This document shows, piece after piece, positions 1 to 9,214 of a stretch of 64,000 bases of DNA. Source of the stretch: Lachnospiraceae bacterium UBA1759 (GTDB lineage: Bacteria > Bacillota > Clostridia > Lachnospirales > Lachnospiraceae). Both the position numbers and the translations under genes were made by a program. How positions within the stretch are numbered: the stretch's first letter is position 1; the number at the start of each line of letters is the position of its first letter. The notes beneath the pieces were generated by a model. The model searched no databases, was not told the origin of the DNA, and saw nothing but the letters and a program-made list of their open reading frames with translations. The stretch is taken from positions 26,387 to 90,386 of the forward strand of contig DCHF01000051.1 of NCBI GenBank assembly GCA_002315555.1, read 5' to 3'.

Positions 1-1
1 T

Positions 2-277
2 GCGAACGGCCTGAACGAATCGCAGATCAAGGCCCTCGATGACATCTACAACCGCGGGTATGGTTACGGCTACGGCGTGCGTACGCTGGTGGATCGTGAG
101 AAGGCAAACTGCGCAGGCAGCGCCGGCGCTTTTGGCTGGACCGGCGGCTTTGGCACCTGGTGCGAGGCGGATCCGGCGGAAGGCCTGGGCATCGTTTACA
201 TGCACAACCAAATGCCCAATATGGAAAACTACTATCACCTGTTGGTGCGCCAGGCGGCGTACGGACTTGCCGAGTAA
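2..277 (+). CDS. Serine beta-lactamase-family hydrolase, C-terminal fragment (cut by window start)
   Basis: Only the last 91 codons are in the window; the open frame enters from the left edge and stops at TAA 275-277. The peptide carries a GYGYGYGVRTL stretch, an FGWTGG motif and a VYMHN...PNME tail. All three recur in the next gene, so this is a tandem paralogue. In the family (class C beta-lactamase / esterase fold) the WTGG region takes the place of the KTG-like third active-site motif. The catalytic SxxK would lie upstream of the window and cannot be seen. Substrate unknown. The next gene begins 10 bases after the stop, so the two are probably co-transcribed. Confidence 0.85.
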   Translation, partial: ANGLNESQIKALDDIYNRGYGYGYGVRTLVDREKANCAGSAGAFGWTGGFGTWCEADPAEGLGIVYMHNQMPNMENYYHLLVRQAAYGLAE

Positions 278-287
278 GGAGGGACAC

Positions 288-1484
288 ATGGGAGATTTCA
301 AGAAACTTGATGAACTTTTACAGCGTTTCGTGGATGAAGGCCTTCCGGGATGTTCCTGCACCATCGCAAAGCGGGGCGAGATCCTGTACGACGGTTATTT
401 CGGCTACTCCGATGTGGAGAACAAGGTCCCGTTAAATGACCGCAACGTGTTCCGTCAGGCGTCGCTGACCAAGGTGGCGATGTACACCATGGCCATGAAG
501 CTTTTTGAACAGGGCAAGTTCCGGATGACCGACCCGCTTTATGAGTACTTCCCGGAATGGAAGAATACGATGAAGCGTGTGTATCAGCCGGACGGCAGAG
601 TAGACATCGTCCCGGTGGAAAAGCCGATCACTATTAAAAACATTATGAACATGACGATGGGCATGCCCTACCAGATGTTCACCGGCCAGACCGTGGCACA
701 TCCGGTGGCCCGTGAAATGACGGAAAAGATGCAGCCGCTCATCGACAAGGGATACTATACACTGCGCGAGCAGATCAAGGCTGTGGCCGAGGTGCCGATC
801 GCTTTCGAGCCGGGAACCCATTGGCTGTACGGATTTGCAAGCGAACTGACCGCGGGCCTTCTGGAGGTCATTGAAGGAAAGCCGGCAGAGCTCGTCATCA
901 AGGAGCAGCTTTTTGAGCCGCTCGGCATGGATTCTTCCGCAAACTTTATCTTCGGTGATCTTGCGGAGCGCCTCGTCAAGAATTATTATTTTGCACCCGG
1001 CAAGAAGCTGGGCGATCCCGATGCCTACCGCGTAATGCCCGCCGACCGCGAAGCCGGCATGGCAGGTCCGCTCGGAACGGTCTCCGGTTTCCAGCGTGTC
1101 ATCACGAACAGCCGCGATTACACGAAGCTGATGCAGATGCTGGCAAACGGCGGCGTCTATAACGGCGAACGGATCATGGGAAAGAAGACCATCGAGCTGA
1201 TGTCCACGAACACCCTGTCCAGGGAAATTCTGGAAAACGATTTCAGCGATCTTTACAACTGCGGCTACGGTTACGGCTACGGCGTGCGTACGCTGATGGA
1301 CAAGTATGAGGGACATTGCAACGGTTCCATCGGCCAGTTTGGCTGGACCGGCGGCACCGGCACCTGGGCGGAGGCCGATCCTTCCGAGGGCGTTTCCATT
1401 GTTTACATGCACAATCTGCAGCCCAATATGGAGCAGTATTTCCACCTTCGCATGCGTGCGGTGGCACAGGGCTGTCTGGAGTGA
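288..1484 (+). CDS. Serine beta-lactamase-family hydrolase (class C-like / esterase)
   Basis: 398 residues. The start ATG at 288 follows AAGGAGGG. The nucleophile motif S59-L-T-K62 is visible, as is a YGF segment (WLYGFASEL) where class C enzymes have YxN; the N is not conserved here, as in many esterase or peptidase members of the family. FGWTGG near the C terminus matches the third motif. There is no signal peptide, so the enzyme is probably cytoplasmic, and resistance to beta-lactams is not implied. It is a tandem paralogue of the fragment upstream (near-identical DNA around GYGYGYGVRTL) and lies just before the ribulokinase gene, which suggests, but does not prove, a role in sugar ester or glycoside metabolism. 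Confidence 0.88.
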   Translation: MGDFKKLDELLQRFVDEGLPGCSCTIAKRGEILYDGYFGYSDVENKVPLNDRNVFRQASLTKVAMYTMAMKLFEQGKFRMTDPLYEYFPEWKNTMKRVYQPDGRVDIVPVEKPITIKNIMNMTMGMPYQMFTGQTVAHPVAREMTEKMQPLIDKGYYTLREQIKAVAEVPIAFEPGTHWLYGFASELTAGLLEVIEGKPAELVIKEQLFEPLGMDSSANFIFGDLAERLVKNYYFAPGKKLGDPDAYRVMPADREAGMAGPLGTVSGFQRVITNSRDYTKLMQMLANGGVYNGERIMGKKTIELMSTNTLSREILENDFSDLYNCGYGYGYGVRTLMDKYEGHCNGSIGQFGWTGGTGTWAEADPSEGVSIVYMHNLQPNMEQYFHLRMRAVAQGCLE

Positions 1485-1520
1485 TGACAAATCCGGAATT
1501 GAAAGACTAAAGGAGTCCGT

Positions 1521-3179
1521 ATGGGCAGATATGTGATCGGCGTGGATTTCGGCACGCTTTCGGGGCGTGCCGTTCTCTGCGACGCAGCGACCGGAGAGGT
1601 ACTCGGTCAGGAAGCGGAAAATTACAGAAACGGTGTCATCACCGGCGCACTGCCTTGCGGTACCGCGCTTCCGGATACGTTTGCGCTGGCAGACCCCGCG
1701 GATTACGAAGCGGTACTGGAGAATACGATTGCCCGGCTGACGGCCCGGAAACTCGTGCCGGCGGAGGAAATCATCGGAATCGGGCTCGATGTGACCTGCA
1801 GCACGTTCATTCCGATGGATAAATCGGGTGTACCGCTTGCAAAGGATCCCGCGTTTTCCGGAAATCCGCAGGCCTGGATGAAGATGTGGAAGCATCATCA
1901 TGCAGAAAAGCAGGCGGAAAAACTGACGGTTTTAATGAATGAGCGTGAAGAATCCTTCCGCACGCGTTGCGGCGGGATCATCAATGCGGAATGGATGCTC
2001 CCCAAGCTTCTGGAGATCTGTGAGGAGGCTCCGGAGGTCTGGAATGCGGTTGAAAATTTTGAGGAAGCCGGCGATATGCTGGTGCGTCATCTGACCGGAA
2101 ATACGGTCCGCAGTCAGGTCATGACGGGTTATAAAATGCTGGAGGATCCGGCCGATGGTACCCCGGACCGCGCCTTTTTGGAAGCGGCCTGCCCGGGATT
2201 CGGATCGGCTTATGATAAACTGAAGGGTAAGCGGCTGCTTCCCGGCGCGTCCGCCGGCGGTCTGCTTCCCGAAGTCGCGGCGCGCATCGGCCTTCCCGCG
2301 GGAATTCCGGTCGCAGCAGCAAATATCGACGCTCACGTAGCTTATCCCGCGCTCGGAATCACCGAGCCCGGAGCGGCGCTTATGATCCTGGGCACCTCCT
2401 GCTGTCTGATCCTGGCGTCGGAAGAAAAGGCTTCGGTTCCGGGCATTTTCGGTGCGGTAAAGGACGGCGTGCTGCCGGGCTGCATCGGTTATGAAGCCGG
2501 TCAGAGTGCCGTGGGCGATCTTTTTGAATGGTTTGAGAAAAACGGCGTTCCCGAATACATCGGGAACGCCGCGAAAGAAGCAGGTGTGCCGGTCCTTCAG
2601 TACCTGACGGGACTTGCTGCGGAGCTGAAACCGGGCGCTTCCGGTCTTTTGGCGCTGGACTGGTGGAACGGAAACCGTTCGGTCCTGTCCGATGTAGACC
2701 TGTCCGGCATGATCCTCGGAATGACCTTAAAAACAAAGCCGGAGGAGATCTTCCGCGCGCTGATCGAAAGCGTGGCATTCGGCATGCGTGAGATTCTGGA
2801 CACCTTTGAAGCGTCCGGCGTCCCCGTACGCTCGCTGTATGCCTGCGGCGGTATTTCCAAAAAGAACCGCCTGCTGCTTCGGATCTATGCGGATGTTCTG
2901 AACCGGGAGATCCGCGTGGGAGAATCGGACCAGTGCTCGGCTCTCGGGTCGGCGATCTTTGCGGCGGTCGCAGCGGGAGAAGAGAGCGGCGGATACCGGG
3001 ACCTCCGGGCGGCGGCATCGGCGATGGGACATACGGAACCGGAAGCGGTACAGCCCGATCCGGCAGCGGTCGCGGTATATGAGCAACTCTTCAAAGAGTA
3101 CCGGATCCTGCACGATTATTTTGGGCGCGGGACCAATGACGTGATGAAACGGCTGAGTGCGATCCGAGAGAAGAATTAA
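1521..3179 (+). CDS. araB: L-ribulokinase (FGGY carbohydrate kinase)
   Basis: 552 residues, the usual ribulokinase length. The N terminus YVIGVDFGTLSGRA is the FGGY phosphate-binding segment. The IGIGLDVTCST and WKHHHAEKQAE stretches are typical of AraB rather than of xylulo- or glycerol kinases, and a late ACGGISKKN segment fits the C-terminal ATPase lobe. It phosphorylates L-ribulose to L-ribulose 5-phosphate with ATP in the cytoplasm (L-arabinose route). araA and araD are not in the window. An AAAGGAG ribosome site precedes the ATG at 1521. It sits 36 bases behind the hydrolase gene, probably in the same operon. Another ketose as true substrate cannot be excluded. Confidence 0.88.
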   Translation: MGRYVIGVDFGTLSGRAVLCDAATGEVLGQEAENYRNGVITGALPCGTALPDTFALADPADYEAVLENTIARLTARKLVPAEEIIGIGLDVTCSTFIPMDKSGVPLAKDPAFSGNPQAWMKMWKHHHAEKQAEKLTVLMNEREESFRTRCGGIINAEWMLPKLLEICEEAPEVWNAVENFEEAGDMLVRHLTGNTVRSQVMTGYKMLEDPADGTPDRAFLEAACPGFGSAYDKLKGKRLLPGASAGGLLPEVAARIGLPAGIPVAAANIDAHVAYPALGITEPGAALMILGTSCCLILASEEKASVPGIFGAVKDGVLPGCIGYEAGQSAVGDLFEWFEKNGVPEYIGNAAKEAGVPVLQYLTGLAAELKPGASGLLALDWWNGNRSVLSDVDLSGMILGMTLKTKPEEIFRALIESVAFGMREILDTFEASGVPVRSLYACGGISKKNRLLLRIYADVLNREIRVGESDQCSALGSAIFAAVAAGEESGGYRDLRAAASAMGHTEPEAVQPDPAAVAVYEQLFKEYRILHDYFGRGTNDVMKRLSAIREKN

Positions 3180-3190
3180 AGGAAAGAAAC

Positions 3191-4390
3191 ATGGGAAGCA
3201 TCCTGATCATTTTAATAATTGCGTATTTTGTCATTATCAATATCGTGGCGTTCATCGCCTACGGCCGTGATAAAAAGAAGGCTGAAAAGAACGAATACCG
3301 GACGCCGGAAAAGACGCTGATCCTGTTTGCGTACATCGGCGGACCGATCGGCGCGCTGGCCGGAATGCAGACGTTCCGCCACAAAACGAAGAAGAAAAAG
3401 TTTACGATCCTGGTGCCGCTCGCGCTGGTCCTGTGGATCCTTCTGTGGCTGTTCGGTGCGGTGCAGGTGCTGCCATCACTCGAGGGAAATCATTTTCCCA
3501 AGCGGCAGAAGAGTGCATCGACCTGGATGGAAACGCTTCCGGATGACATGCTTTTATCCGACGTGGTGCTTCCGGGTGTGCATGACGCCGTGACGAATGC
3601 GGTGCAGATCGCCCTGTTTTCAAGATGCCAGAGCGAATCGATCACCGGACTTTTAAAAGACGGCTACCGCTATCTGGACATCCGCCTCGGCGTGACGGAA
3701 ACGCGGAAGGGCAAGGAACTATACCTGATGCACGGTTTCACCTACTGCCTGAACGGTCTTACCAGGTACAAGGCGGACCGTCTGCTGAAGGAATGTACCA
3801 AATTTTTGAAGAAGAATCCTTCGGAAACGATCGTCTTTGTCGTAAAATATGAGCATGGCGATGAAACGCTGAAGTCCTTTGAGAATCTGCTCAATGATAA
3901 ACTTGAGCAATACAAGGGTTATGTGCTGTTCACGGATTCGATGCCGACGGTCTCCGAGGCGCGCGGAAAGATCGTCCTGTTCCGCCGCTATGAAGACGAG
4001 GCCGGATTGGGTGTGCGCGCAGGGCTTCCGCTGATCTGGGAGGATCAGGGCGGCCATGACGATGTCAGCCTGAATGTGGCGGCGAATGAGAACGGGTCCT
4101 ATACCGTTTACGTGCAGGACCGCTATTGCTACGGCGTAGAGGATAAATGGAACGCGTTTACCGAAACTGCGGAAAAAGTAAAGATCGAGAAAGGCTCGGG
4201 CGATGTCCTCATCAATTTCCTGAGCACCAAGGGCACAATGAAATACGGCCACCCGTACTATTTCGCGAACAAGCTGAACAAGCAGCTGGAGACCTGGCTT
4301 ACGGAAGAGCGGAAGCAGCCGCAGGGCTGGATCCTCACCGATTTCGGTGATGCCAGGCAGGCACGCCTGATCTACACGCTAAATGAATAA
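3191..4390 (+). CDS. DUF1294 membrane domain fused to PI-PLC X-type phosphodiesterase
   Basis: 399 residues. Residues 3-23 form a membrane segment followed by YGRDKKKAEKNEYRTPE and a YIGGPIGALAGM loop with TFRHKT, the DUF1294 signature. A second membrane segment is at about 72-92. From about 115 on the sequence matches the phosphatidylinositol-specific phospholipase C X domain: LPGVHDA with candidate catalytic H131, DIRLG, and LMHGF with candidate H181. The predicted topology puts the catalytic domain beyond the second membrane helix, on the outer face if the N terminus is outside or the inner face otherwise; this is not decided by the sequence. It follows araB by 11 bases and is closed by a terminator at 4397-4426. 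Substrate unknown; cyclic phosphodiester cleavage of a lipid head group is the family reaction. Confidence 0.82.
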   Translation: MGSILIILIIAYFVIINIVAFIAYGRDKKKAEKNEYRTPEKTLILFAYIGGPIGALAGMQTFRHKTKKKKFTILVPLALVLWILLWLFGAVQVLPSLEGNHFPKRQKSASTWMETLPDDMLLSDVVLPGVHDAVTNAVQIALFSRCQSESITGLLKDGYRYLDIRLGVTETRKGKELYLMHGFTYCLNGLTRYKADRLLKECTKFLKKNPSETIVFVVKYEHGDETLKSFENLLNDKLEQYKGYVLFTDSMPTVSEARGKIVLFRRYEDEAGLGVRAGLPLIWEDQGGHDDVSLNVAANENGSYTVYVQDRYCYGVEDKWNAFTETAEKVKIEKGSGDVLINFLSTKGTMKYGHPYYFANKLNKQLETWLTEERKQPQGWILTDFGDARQARLIYTLNE

Positions 4391-4396
4391 TTCCGG

Positions 4397-4426
4397 AACC
4401 GGTCGCGAATGTGACCGGCTCTTTTA
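4397..4426 (+). terminator. Rho-independent terminator after the PI-PLC gene
   Basis: An 8-bp stem (CCGGTCGC with GTGACCGG, one G-U pair) closes over a GAAT loop and is followed by CTCTTTTA. It separates the araB/PI-PLC transcript from sbcDC. Confidence 0.75.
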
Positions 4427-4456
4427 TATGGTGTACCGATTATCGGACAGCAATTA

Positions 4457-4465
4457 TGCTATAGT
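4457..4465 (+). promoter_or_regulatory. Extended -10 promoter for sbcD-sbcC
   Basis: TGCTATAGT is a TGn-TATAAT-type extended -10 box. No good -35 box stands 17 bases upstream. A stem (CAGGACC with GGTCCTG, 4482-4501) followed by five T residues lies about 10 bases after the expected start of transcription. Confidence 0.5.
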
Positions 4466-4481
4466 ACCATTGTAAACAGCG

Positions 4482-4507
4482 CAGGACCCGCAAAGGTCCT
4501 GATTTTT
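4482..4507 (+). terminator. Terminator-like hairpin in the sbcD leader
   Basis: A 7-bp stem CAGGACC/GGTCCTG with a CGCAAA-type loop runs into ATTTTTG. It lies downstream of the sbcD promoter and upstream of its ribosome site, so it may attenuate sbcDC transcription. It may also be only a back-up terminator for the gene upstream. Confidence 0.5.
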
Positions 4508-4549
4508 GACCGTCACTTTTTGATACGATCGTTAGACCGGAGGTTTTAC

Positions 4550-5686
4550 ATGAAGTTTTTACACACATCCGACTGGCATTTCGGTGCAACGGAAAACGAA
4601 CATTCTCTTCTTTCGGACCAGCGCTATTTTGTGGACCGGATCTGTGAGATCATTACGGAACGCAAGATCGATGCGGTGCTCCTTGCGGGCGATGTATACG
4701 ACCGCTCCGTCGCAGCCGCGGACGCCGTCCGCCTCTACGACTACGCGATGACGCGCATCTGCCGCGACCTCGGCGTGCAGGTGATCTCTGTTGCCGGAAA
4801 CCACGACAGTGCGGAGCGCCTGGCAAGCTGCAGCGAGCTTTTAAAGGAAGCCGGTCTCAGCGTATCCGGTGCCCTTACGAGAGAACCCCGCAAGGTGGAA
4901 TTTGAGGACACGGACATCTACCTTCTTCCCTGGTTCACCGAGGAAAAGGTGCGCGGCCTCTTCCCGGAAAAGGCCGCGGACATCCGCAGCATGGACGATG
5001 CTTACCGCGTTGTCACCGAATCCCTGCGCGCGGACTTTGTCCCCGGAAAGAAGCATTTTGCGGTGGCACACGCCTTCATCTCCGGTGTTGAGCTTGGCGG
5101 AAGCGACCGCGCCGCGGAGATCGGCTTTGCGACGCAGGTCAGCGCGAGTGTGTTTGACGGGTTCGATTATGTGGCGTTAGGGCATATCCATCGTCCGTAT
5201 AATGTGAATGAGCACATCCGGTATTCCGGCACTCCGATGCCCTATTCCTTCGGCAAGGAGGAGGCGCAGGAGAAGAGCGTCACGATCATCGATACGGAGA
5301 ACATGACGCAGGAGATCGTCCCGCTTCCGCTTCTGCACTGCTGGACCACGCTTACAGGAACGATGGAGGAATTGATGCATCCGGACCTCGCGGCCGAGGT
5401 ACAGAACGGTTACGTCCGCATCAACGTGACGGACACGTTCGTCGGTACGGAGAGCGGTGCGGCGCTCCGGGCACTCTACCCGCTGGCGCTTGACATCATG
5501 GGCAAGGAGTTTGAGGATCTGAACGGCGGCACCCGTATGACGCTCGAGGAACTCCGCGAGCTGGAAACGGATCCGGTCGAGGTCTTCAAACGGTTTTACA
5601 TTGACAGCAGTAACGGCGAAGAAGCGAGCGAGCATCTTCTGGACCTGTTCCGTCAGGTGCTGGAAGAATGCGGCACGGAGGACTGA
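4550..5686 (+). CDS. sbcD: Exonuclease SbcD (Mre11-type nuclease subunit)
   Basis: 378 residues; ATG at 4550 behind GGAGG. The metallophosphoesterase motifs are in order: HTSDWHFG near the N terminus, LLAGDVYDR, VAGNHDS, and later ALGHIHRP. SbcD is the Mn-dependent nuclease subunit that, with SbcC, opens DNA hairpins and trims double-strand ends. The gene ends 2 bases before the sbcC start, so the two are translationally linked. An in-frame upstream ATG at 4520 lacks a ribosome site and was not used. Confidence 0.96.
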   Translation: MKFLHTSDWHFGATENEHSLLSDQRYFVDRICEIITERKIDAVLLAGDVYDRSVAAADAVRLYDYAMTRICRDLGVQVISVAGNHDSAERLASCSELLKEAGLSVSGALTREPRKVEFEDTDIYLLPWFTEEKVRGLFPEKAADIRSMDDAYRVVTESLRADFVPGKKHFAVAHAFISGVELGGSDRAAEIGFATQVSASVFDGFDYVALGHIHRPYNVNEHIRYSGTPMPYSFGKEEAQEKSVTIIDTENMTQEIVPLPLLHCWTTLTGTMEELMHPDLAAEVQNGYVRINVTDTFVGTESGAALRALYPLALDIMGKEFEDLNGGTRMTLEELRELETDPVEVFKRFYIDSSNGEEASEHLLDLFRQVLEECGTED

Positions 5687-5688
5687 AT

Positions 5689-8352
5689 ATGAAGCCTTTA
5701 TATCTTGAAATGCAGGCCTTTGGCCCTTACAAAGGAAAAGAAACGGTGGATTTCACAAAGCTTGCGGAGGGTGGGATCTTCCTGATCAAGGGCCCGACCG
5801 GCAGCGGAAAGACCACGATCTTTGACGCGATGACAATCGCCCTTTACGGCGGCTGCAGCGGTGAAGACAGCAAGGTAAAAAACGGCCGTAACGAATTTAA
5901 GGAATGGCGCTGCAACCAGGCCGAAGAGACCACGGATACCTATGTGACATTCCTGTTTGAAGCGCAGGGCAATGTGTACCGTTTTACCCGCAGTTATGTG
6001 CTGAAGCGAAGTGCACGTTCGGAAAAGTACGATGCGGCGATTATGCGGGATGACGGCACCTTTGCGCCGCTTTTTGAGAATCCGAAGGAAAAGGACCTGA
6101 ACGCAAAGGCAGAGGAACTGGTCGGCCTGAACAAGGAGCAGTTCCGTCAGGTCGTGCTTCTTCCGCAGGGCAAGTTCGAGCGTTTCCTGACCGCCGGTTC
6201 CGATGATAAGGAGGCCATCCTTCAGAAGATCTTCGGGACGGAGGATTGGAGCCGTTTTTCGCAGAAGTTCTTTGATAAGGCAAAGGCACGTATCGATGCG
6301 CTTGCAAGGGAGAGCGAGGAGATCCGTATCTCCTTAAGTGAAGAAGGACCCGAACTCGGCAAGCCCGAGGACCTTATGACGCTGATCAATGCGCTGAATG
6401 CCGGGGGCGTCGAGCTGGAGAAGAAGCATCGGGAGTTTGACGGCGCAAAGCGGCAGGAAAAGTTGAACGATGACACGGCGCTTGCGGAACGCTTCAAGTC
6501 GCTGCATGCAATCGAAGCCCGGATCGCCAAGCTGGAGTCGGTCAAGCCCGCGGCAGACCGCGCAAGGGAAGAACTGAAGAAGGCGGAGAAGGCGGAAACC
6601 GTGCGCAGCTTCATTACAAAGAAGGATGAAGCATCGGCGGCGTTTACCAAACGTTCGAACGAACTGAAAAAGCTGGAGGACGGGCTTCCGGCACAGGAAG
6701 AAGCGCAGCGAAAGGCAGCGGAGGAGCTTGCATTGCATACGGCAAAGTCACCGGTAGCAGAGCTGCAGAAGAGCATCGGCGCGATGACGGAGAAGCGCAG
6801 CGCCTATGAAGGGCTTGCGGCACTGAAGAAGGCCGCGAACACGGCGAAGGCCTCCTGGAAGACGGCCGATGGCGCGCTGAAGACCGCGGAAGAGGCACTG
6901 GAAAACGCAAAAAAGAAGGCGGTCGATCTGAAGAATGCCTTTGATGAAGCGGAAAAAGAGGCAAAAACGTATCGGGACTGTTACTTCGCGGGAATCTACG
7001 GACAGATCGCAAGCGAGCTTACGGACGGTGAAAAGTGCCCGGTCTGCGGCAGTATCCATCATCCGGAACCGGCGGAGCTTGCGGAGGATTCCGTGAGCAA
7101 GGAGCAGGTGGAAGCGAAGGAAACGGCGGCGGAAACGGCGAAGAAGGCCTGGAATACGGAAGAAGAGCATCGGCAGAAGGCTGAAACTGCGGTGAAGACC
7201 GCCGGTGATGCGGAGAAAAAAGCCGCATCGGAAAAGACGGCAGCGGAGCAGGCGTTGATTGCGGCGGAGAAGAATCTGATCGAGGGCATCGGCGACCTCA
7301 AGGCACTGGACACGGCCGTTGAAAAATGCCGCGAAAAGATCACGGCCTATGAGGACCGTACAAAGGTCCTTACCGATGCAAAGACCGCAAAGGAAACGGC
7401 TCTCTCTGCATATAAGGCAGGTATCGAATCTGCGAAGAAGGAAAAGACCGAAGCGGAAACCGAAAAGACCGCGGCGGAAAACGAACTTACGGCGGCACTG
7501 ACCAGACAGGGCTATGCCGATGTGGAGACCGTATGCGCCGATCTTCGTGCGGAAGATGTGCGGAAGGAGATCAGCCGCAAAATCACGGAATATGACACGG
7601 AAGTCAAGAACCGTGCGGAAGAACTGGCGGGGAAAAAGGAAGAACTGAAGGAGCAGACGGAACCGGATGCTTCACAGTTTAAGGAGCGTCAGGAGGCGAT
7701 CACGGAAGAGAGCCGCACATACAGTGCAGAAAAGATCCGGATCAAGCTGACGGTGGATCGTCTCACCGGAAAGTATAAGGATCTCAAGGTGAAATACGAG
7801 CATCACGCAGCCAATATCACGGAAGCGGAAAGCGACATGGCGTTTGCAAGAAAGCTGCGCGGTGATACGGGTATCGGCCTGCAGCGCTACGTGCTCAGCA
7901 TCATGTTCGGTCAGGTCATTGCAGAAGCAAACCGTATGCTCGGCAAGGTGCATGACGGCCGTTATCATCTGGTCCGTACCGATGACCGCGGCGCCGGAAA
8001 CAAGCGCGGCCTGGAACTGAAGGTACATGACCGCAGAAGTCCGGAGCAGGAAGGCCGCAGCGTGGGTATGTTGTCCGGCGGTGAGAAATTCCTGGTATCG
8101 CTGGCGTTGTCCATCGGCATGTCCTCCGTGGCACAGCAGACGGGCGTACGTATTGAGGCACTGTTCATCGACGAGGGCTTCGGTACGCTGGATGAATCGT
8201 CTATCAACGATGCGATGAATGTCCTGGGCAGCGTTCAGAAGGCGAACGGTATGATCGGTATCATCAGCCACGTGCAGATTCTGGAGAGCACGATCCATTC
8301 CGTGCTGGAGGTTGAAAAGACCGAGGCCGGAAGTCACATTAAGGTCTGCTGA
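5689..8352 (+). CDS. sbcC: Exonuclease SbcC (Rad50-type ATPase subunit)
   Basis: 887 residues. The Walker A GPTGSGKTT lies at about 35-43. A long coiled coil rich in A, E and K follows, and the zinc-hook CPVCG sits mid-protein at C450/C453. A second coiled coil leads to the ABC signature LSGGEKFLVSLAL and Walker B ALFIDEGFGTLDE. This is the complete SMC/Rad50 layout. Partner of SbcD. The coiled coil is unusually rich in Ala-Glu-Lys codons, which leaves long open frames on the opposite strand that are not genes. Confidence 0.96.
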   Translation: MKPLYLEMQAFGPYKGKETVDFTKLAEGGIFLIKGPTGSGKTTIFDAMTIALYGGCSGEDSKVKNGRNEFKEWRCNQAEETTDTYVTFLFEAQGNVYRFTRSYVLKRSARSEKYDAAIMRDDGTFAPLFENPKEKDLNAKAEELVGLNKEQFRQVVLLPQGKFERFLTAGSDDKEAILQKIFGTEDWSRFSQKFFDKAKARIDALARESEEIRISLSEEGPELGKPEDLMTLINALNAGGVELEKKHREFDGAKRQEKLNDDTALAERFKSLHAIEARIAKLESVKPAADRAREELKKAEKAETVRSFITKKDEASAAFTKRSNELKKLEDGLPAQEEAQRKAAEELALHTAKSPVAELQKSIGAMTEKRSAYEGLAALKKAANTAKASWKTADGALKTAEEALENAKKKAVDLKNAFDEAEKEAKTYRDCYFAGIYGQIASELTDGEKCPVCGSIHHPEPAELAEDSVSKEQVEAKETAAETAKKAWNTEEEHRQKAETAVKTAGDAEKKAASEKTAAEQALIAAEKNLIEGIGDLKALDTAVEKCREKITAYEDRTKVLTDAKTAKETALSAYKAGIESAKKEKTEAETEKTAAENELTAALTRQGYADVETVCADLRAEDVRKEISRKITEYDTEVKNRAEELAGKKEELKEQTEPDASQFKERQEAITEESRTYSAEKIRIKLTVDRLTGKYKDLKVKYEHHAANITEAESDMAFARKLRGDTGIGLQRYVLSIMFGQVIAEANRMLGKVHDGRYHLVRTDDRGAGNKRGLELKVHDRRSPEQEGRSVGMLSGGEKFLVSLALSIGMSSVAQQTGVRIEALFIDEGFGTLDESSINDAMNVLGSVQKANGMIGIISHVQILESTIHSVLEVEKTEAGSHIKVC

Positions 8353-8412
8353 TCAAAAATAAGAAAACACCTCCCATAGAAGCGGAAAGTGTGCTAAACT
8401 GAATATCAAATC

Positions 8413-8446
8413 GGGCTTTGCGGGTCAAGCCGCGAAGCCCTTTTTT
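8413..8446 (+). terminator. Rho-independent terminator after sbcC
   Basis: GGGCTTTGCGG pairs with CCGCGAAGCCC over a short GTCAAG loop and runs into TTTTTT. An extended -10-like TGCTAAACT (8392-8400) lies just upstream, so the hairpin could also fall inside the leader of the next gene, much as before sbcD. Confidence 0.75.
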
Positions 8447-8502
8447 GACGGAAAGAAACAGTTACCGGAGATCCGGAATTGTTTGAAACGGAGGAACTGA
8501 TC

Positions 8503-9177
8503 ATGAAGAAGATAGCCATTCCGATGTTTGAGGAGCGGGAGAATTATCGAAATGCGGTGGACCGGACGGCGGAAAAGCTCGGGCTGATGTACTGCGGAGA
8601 ATTCGTGCATTCTTTAGAGGCGTTTTCTGTAGAGGAGTACGCCGCGCTTCTTTTGCCGGGGGGCGGAGATATTGACCCGGAGTATTACAACGAGCCGGTC
8701 GATGGAAGCGAAGGAATCGACCGGGAACTGGACGCTTTCCAGTTTGAGATTCTGGAGCGGTTCCTTAAGGCCGGAAAGCCTGTGCTTGGCGTCTGCCGCG
8801 GACATCAGTTGATCAATGTCTATTTTGGCGGTTCGCTGATCCAGGATATTCCGGAAAAAGCTGCGCATACACAGATCAATGAGCAAGACAACGTGCATGA
8901 GATCACTGCTTTCAGGGGCAGCCTTCTGCAATCGTTTTATGGAAACTGTTTTTTTGTCAACAGCAGCCACCATCAGGCGGTCAATGAGCCCGGAAAGGGC
9001 CTTGCTGTGACGGCGCGCGGCTTAGACGGCGTAGCGGAAGCTCTTGAGCATGAGAGCCTTCCGGTCGTTTCCGTTCAGTTCCATCCGGAGCGCATGTGCT
9101 ATCAGAACGCGCGTCCGGACACCGTGGACGGAAGCGCGATCTTTGAGTGGTTTTTGAAATCGCTTGAAAAACGCTGA
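8503..9177 (+). CDS. Class I glutamine amidotransferase-like gamma-glutamyl hydrolase (peptidase C26)
   Basis: 224 residues; ATG 8503 with GGAGG 10 bases upstream. LLLPGGGDIDPEYYNE and LGVCRGHQLINVYFGGSL (C98 nucleophile) are typical of the PuuD/C26 group, as are NSSHHQAV and VQFHPER, which supplies the catalytic His. The family cleaves gamma-glutamyl bonds, for example gamma-glutamyl-GABA or gamma-glutamyl peptides. No ATP-dependent synthase domain is attached. The MATE gene starts 38 bases later and may be co-transcribed. The substrate is not known. Confidence 0.88.
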   Translation: MKKIAIPMFEERENYRNAVDRTAEKLGLMYCGEFVHSLEAFSVEEYAALLLPGGGDIDPEYYNEPVDGSEGIDRELDAFQFEILERFLKAGKPVLGVCRGHQLINVYFGGSLIQDIPEKAAHTQINEQDNVHEITAFRGSLLQSFYGNCFFVNSSHHQAVNEPGKGLAVTARGLDGVAEALEHESLPVVSVQFHPERMCYQNARPDTVDGSAIFEWFLKSLEKR

Positions 9178-9214
9178 AGGAGCAGAGCGGAATTCCGAAA
9201 GAGAGCACATTTAT

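Noticed and set aside
432..1901. 489-codon open frame on the minus strand
   Set aside because: Covers the beta-lactamase-family gene and the start of araB, which are both well supported on the plus strand.
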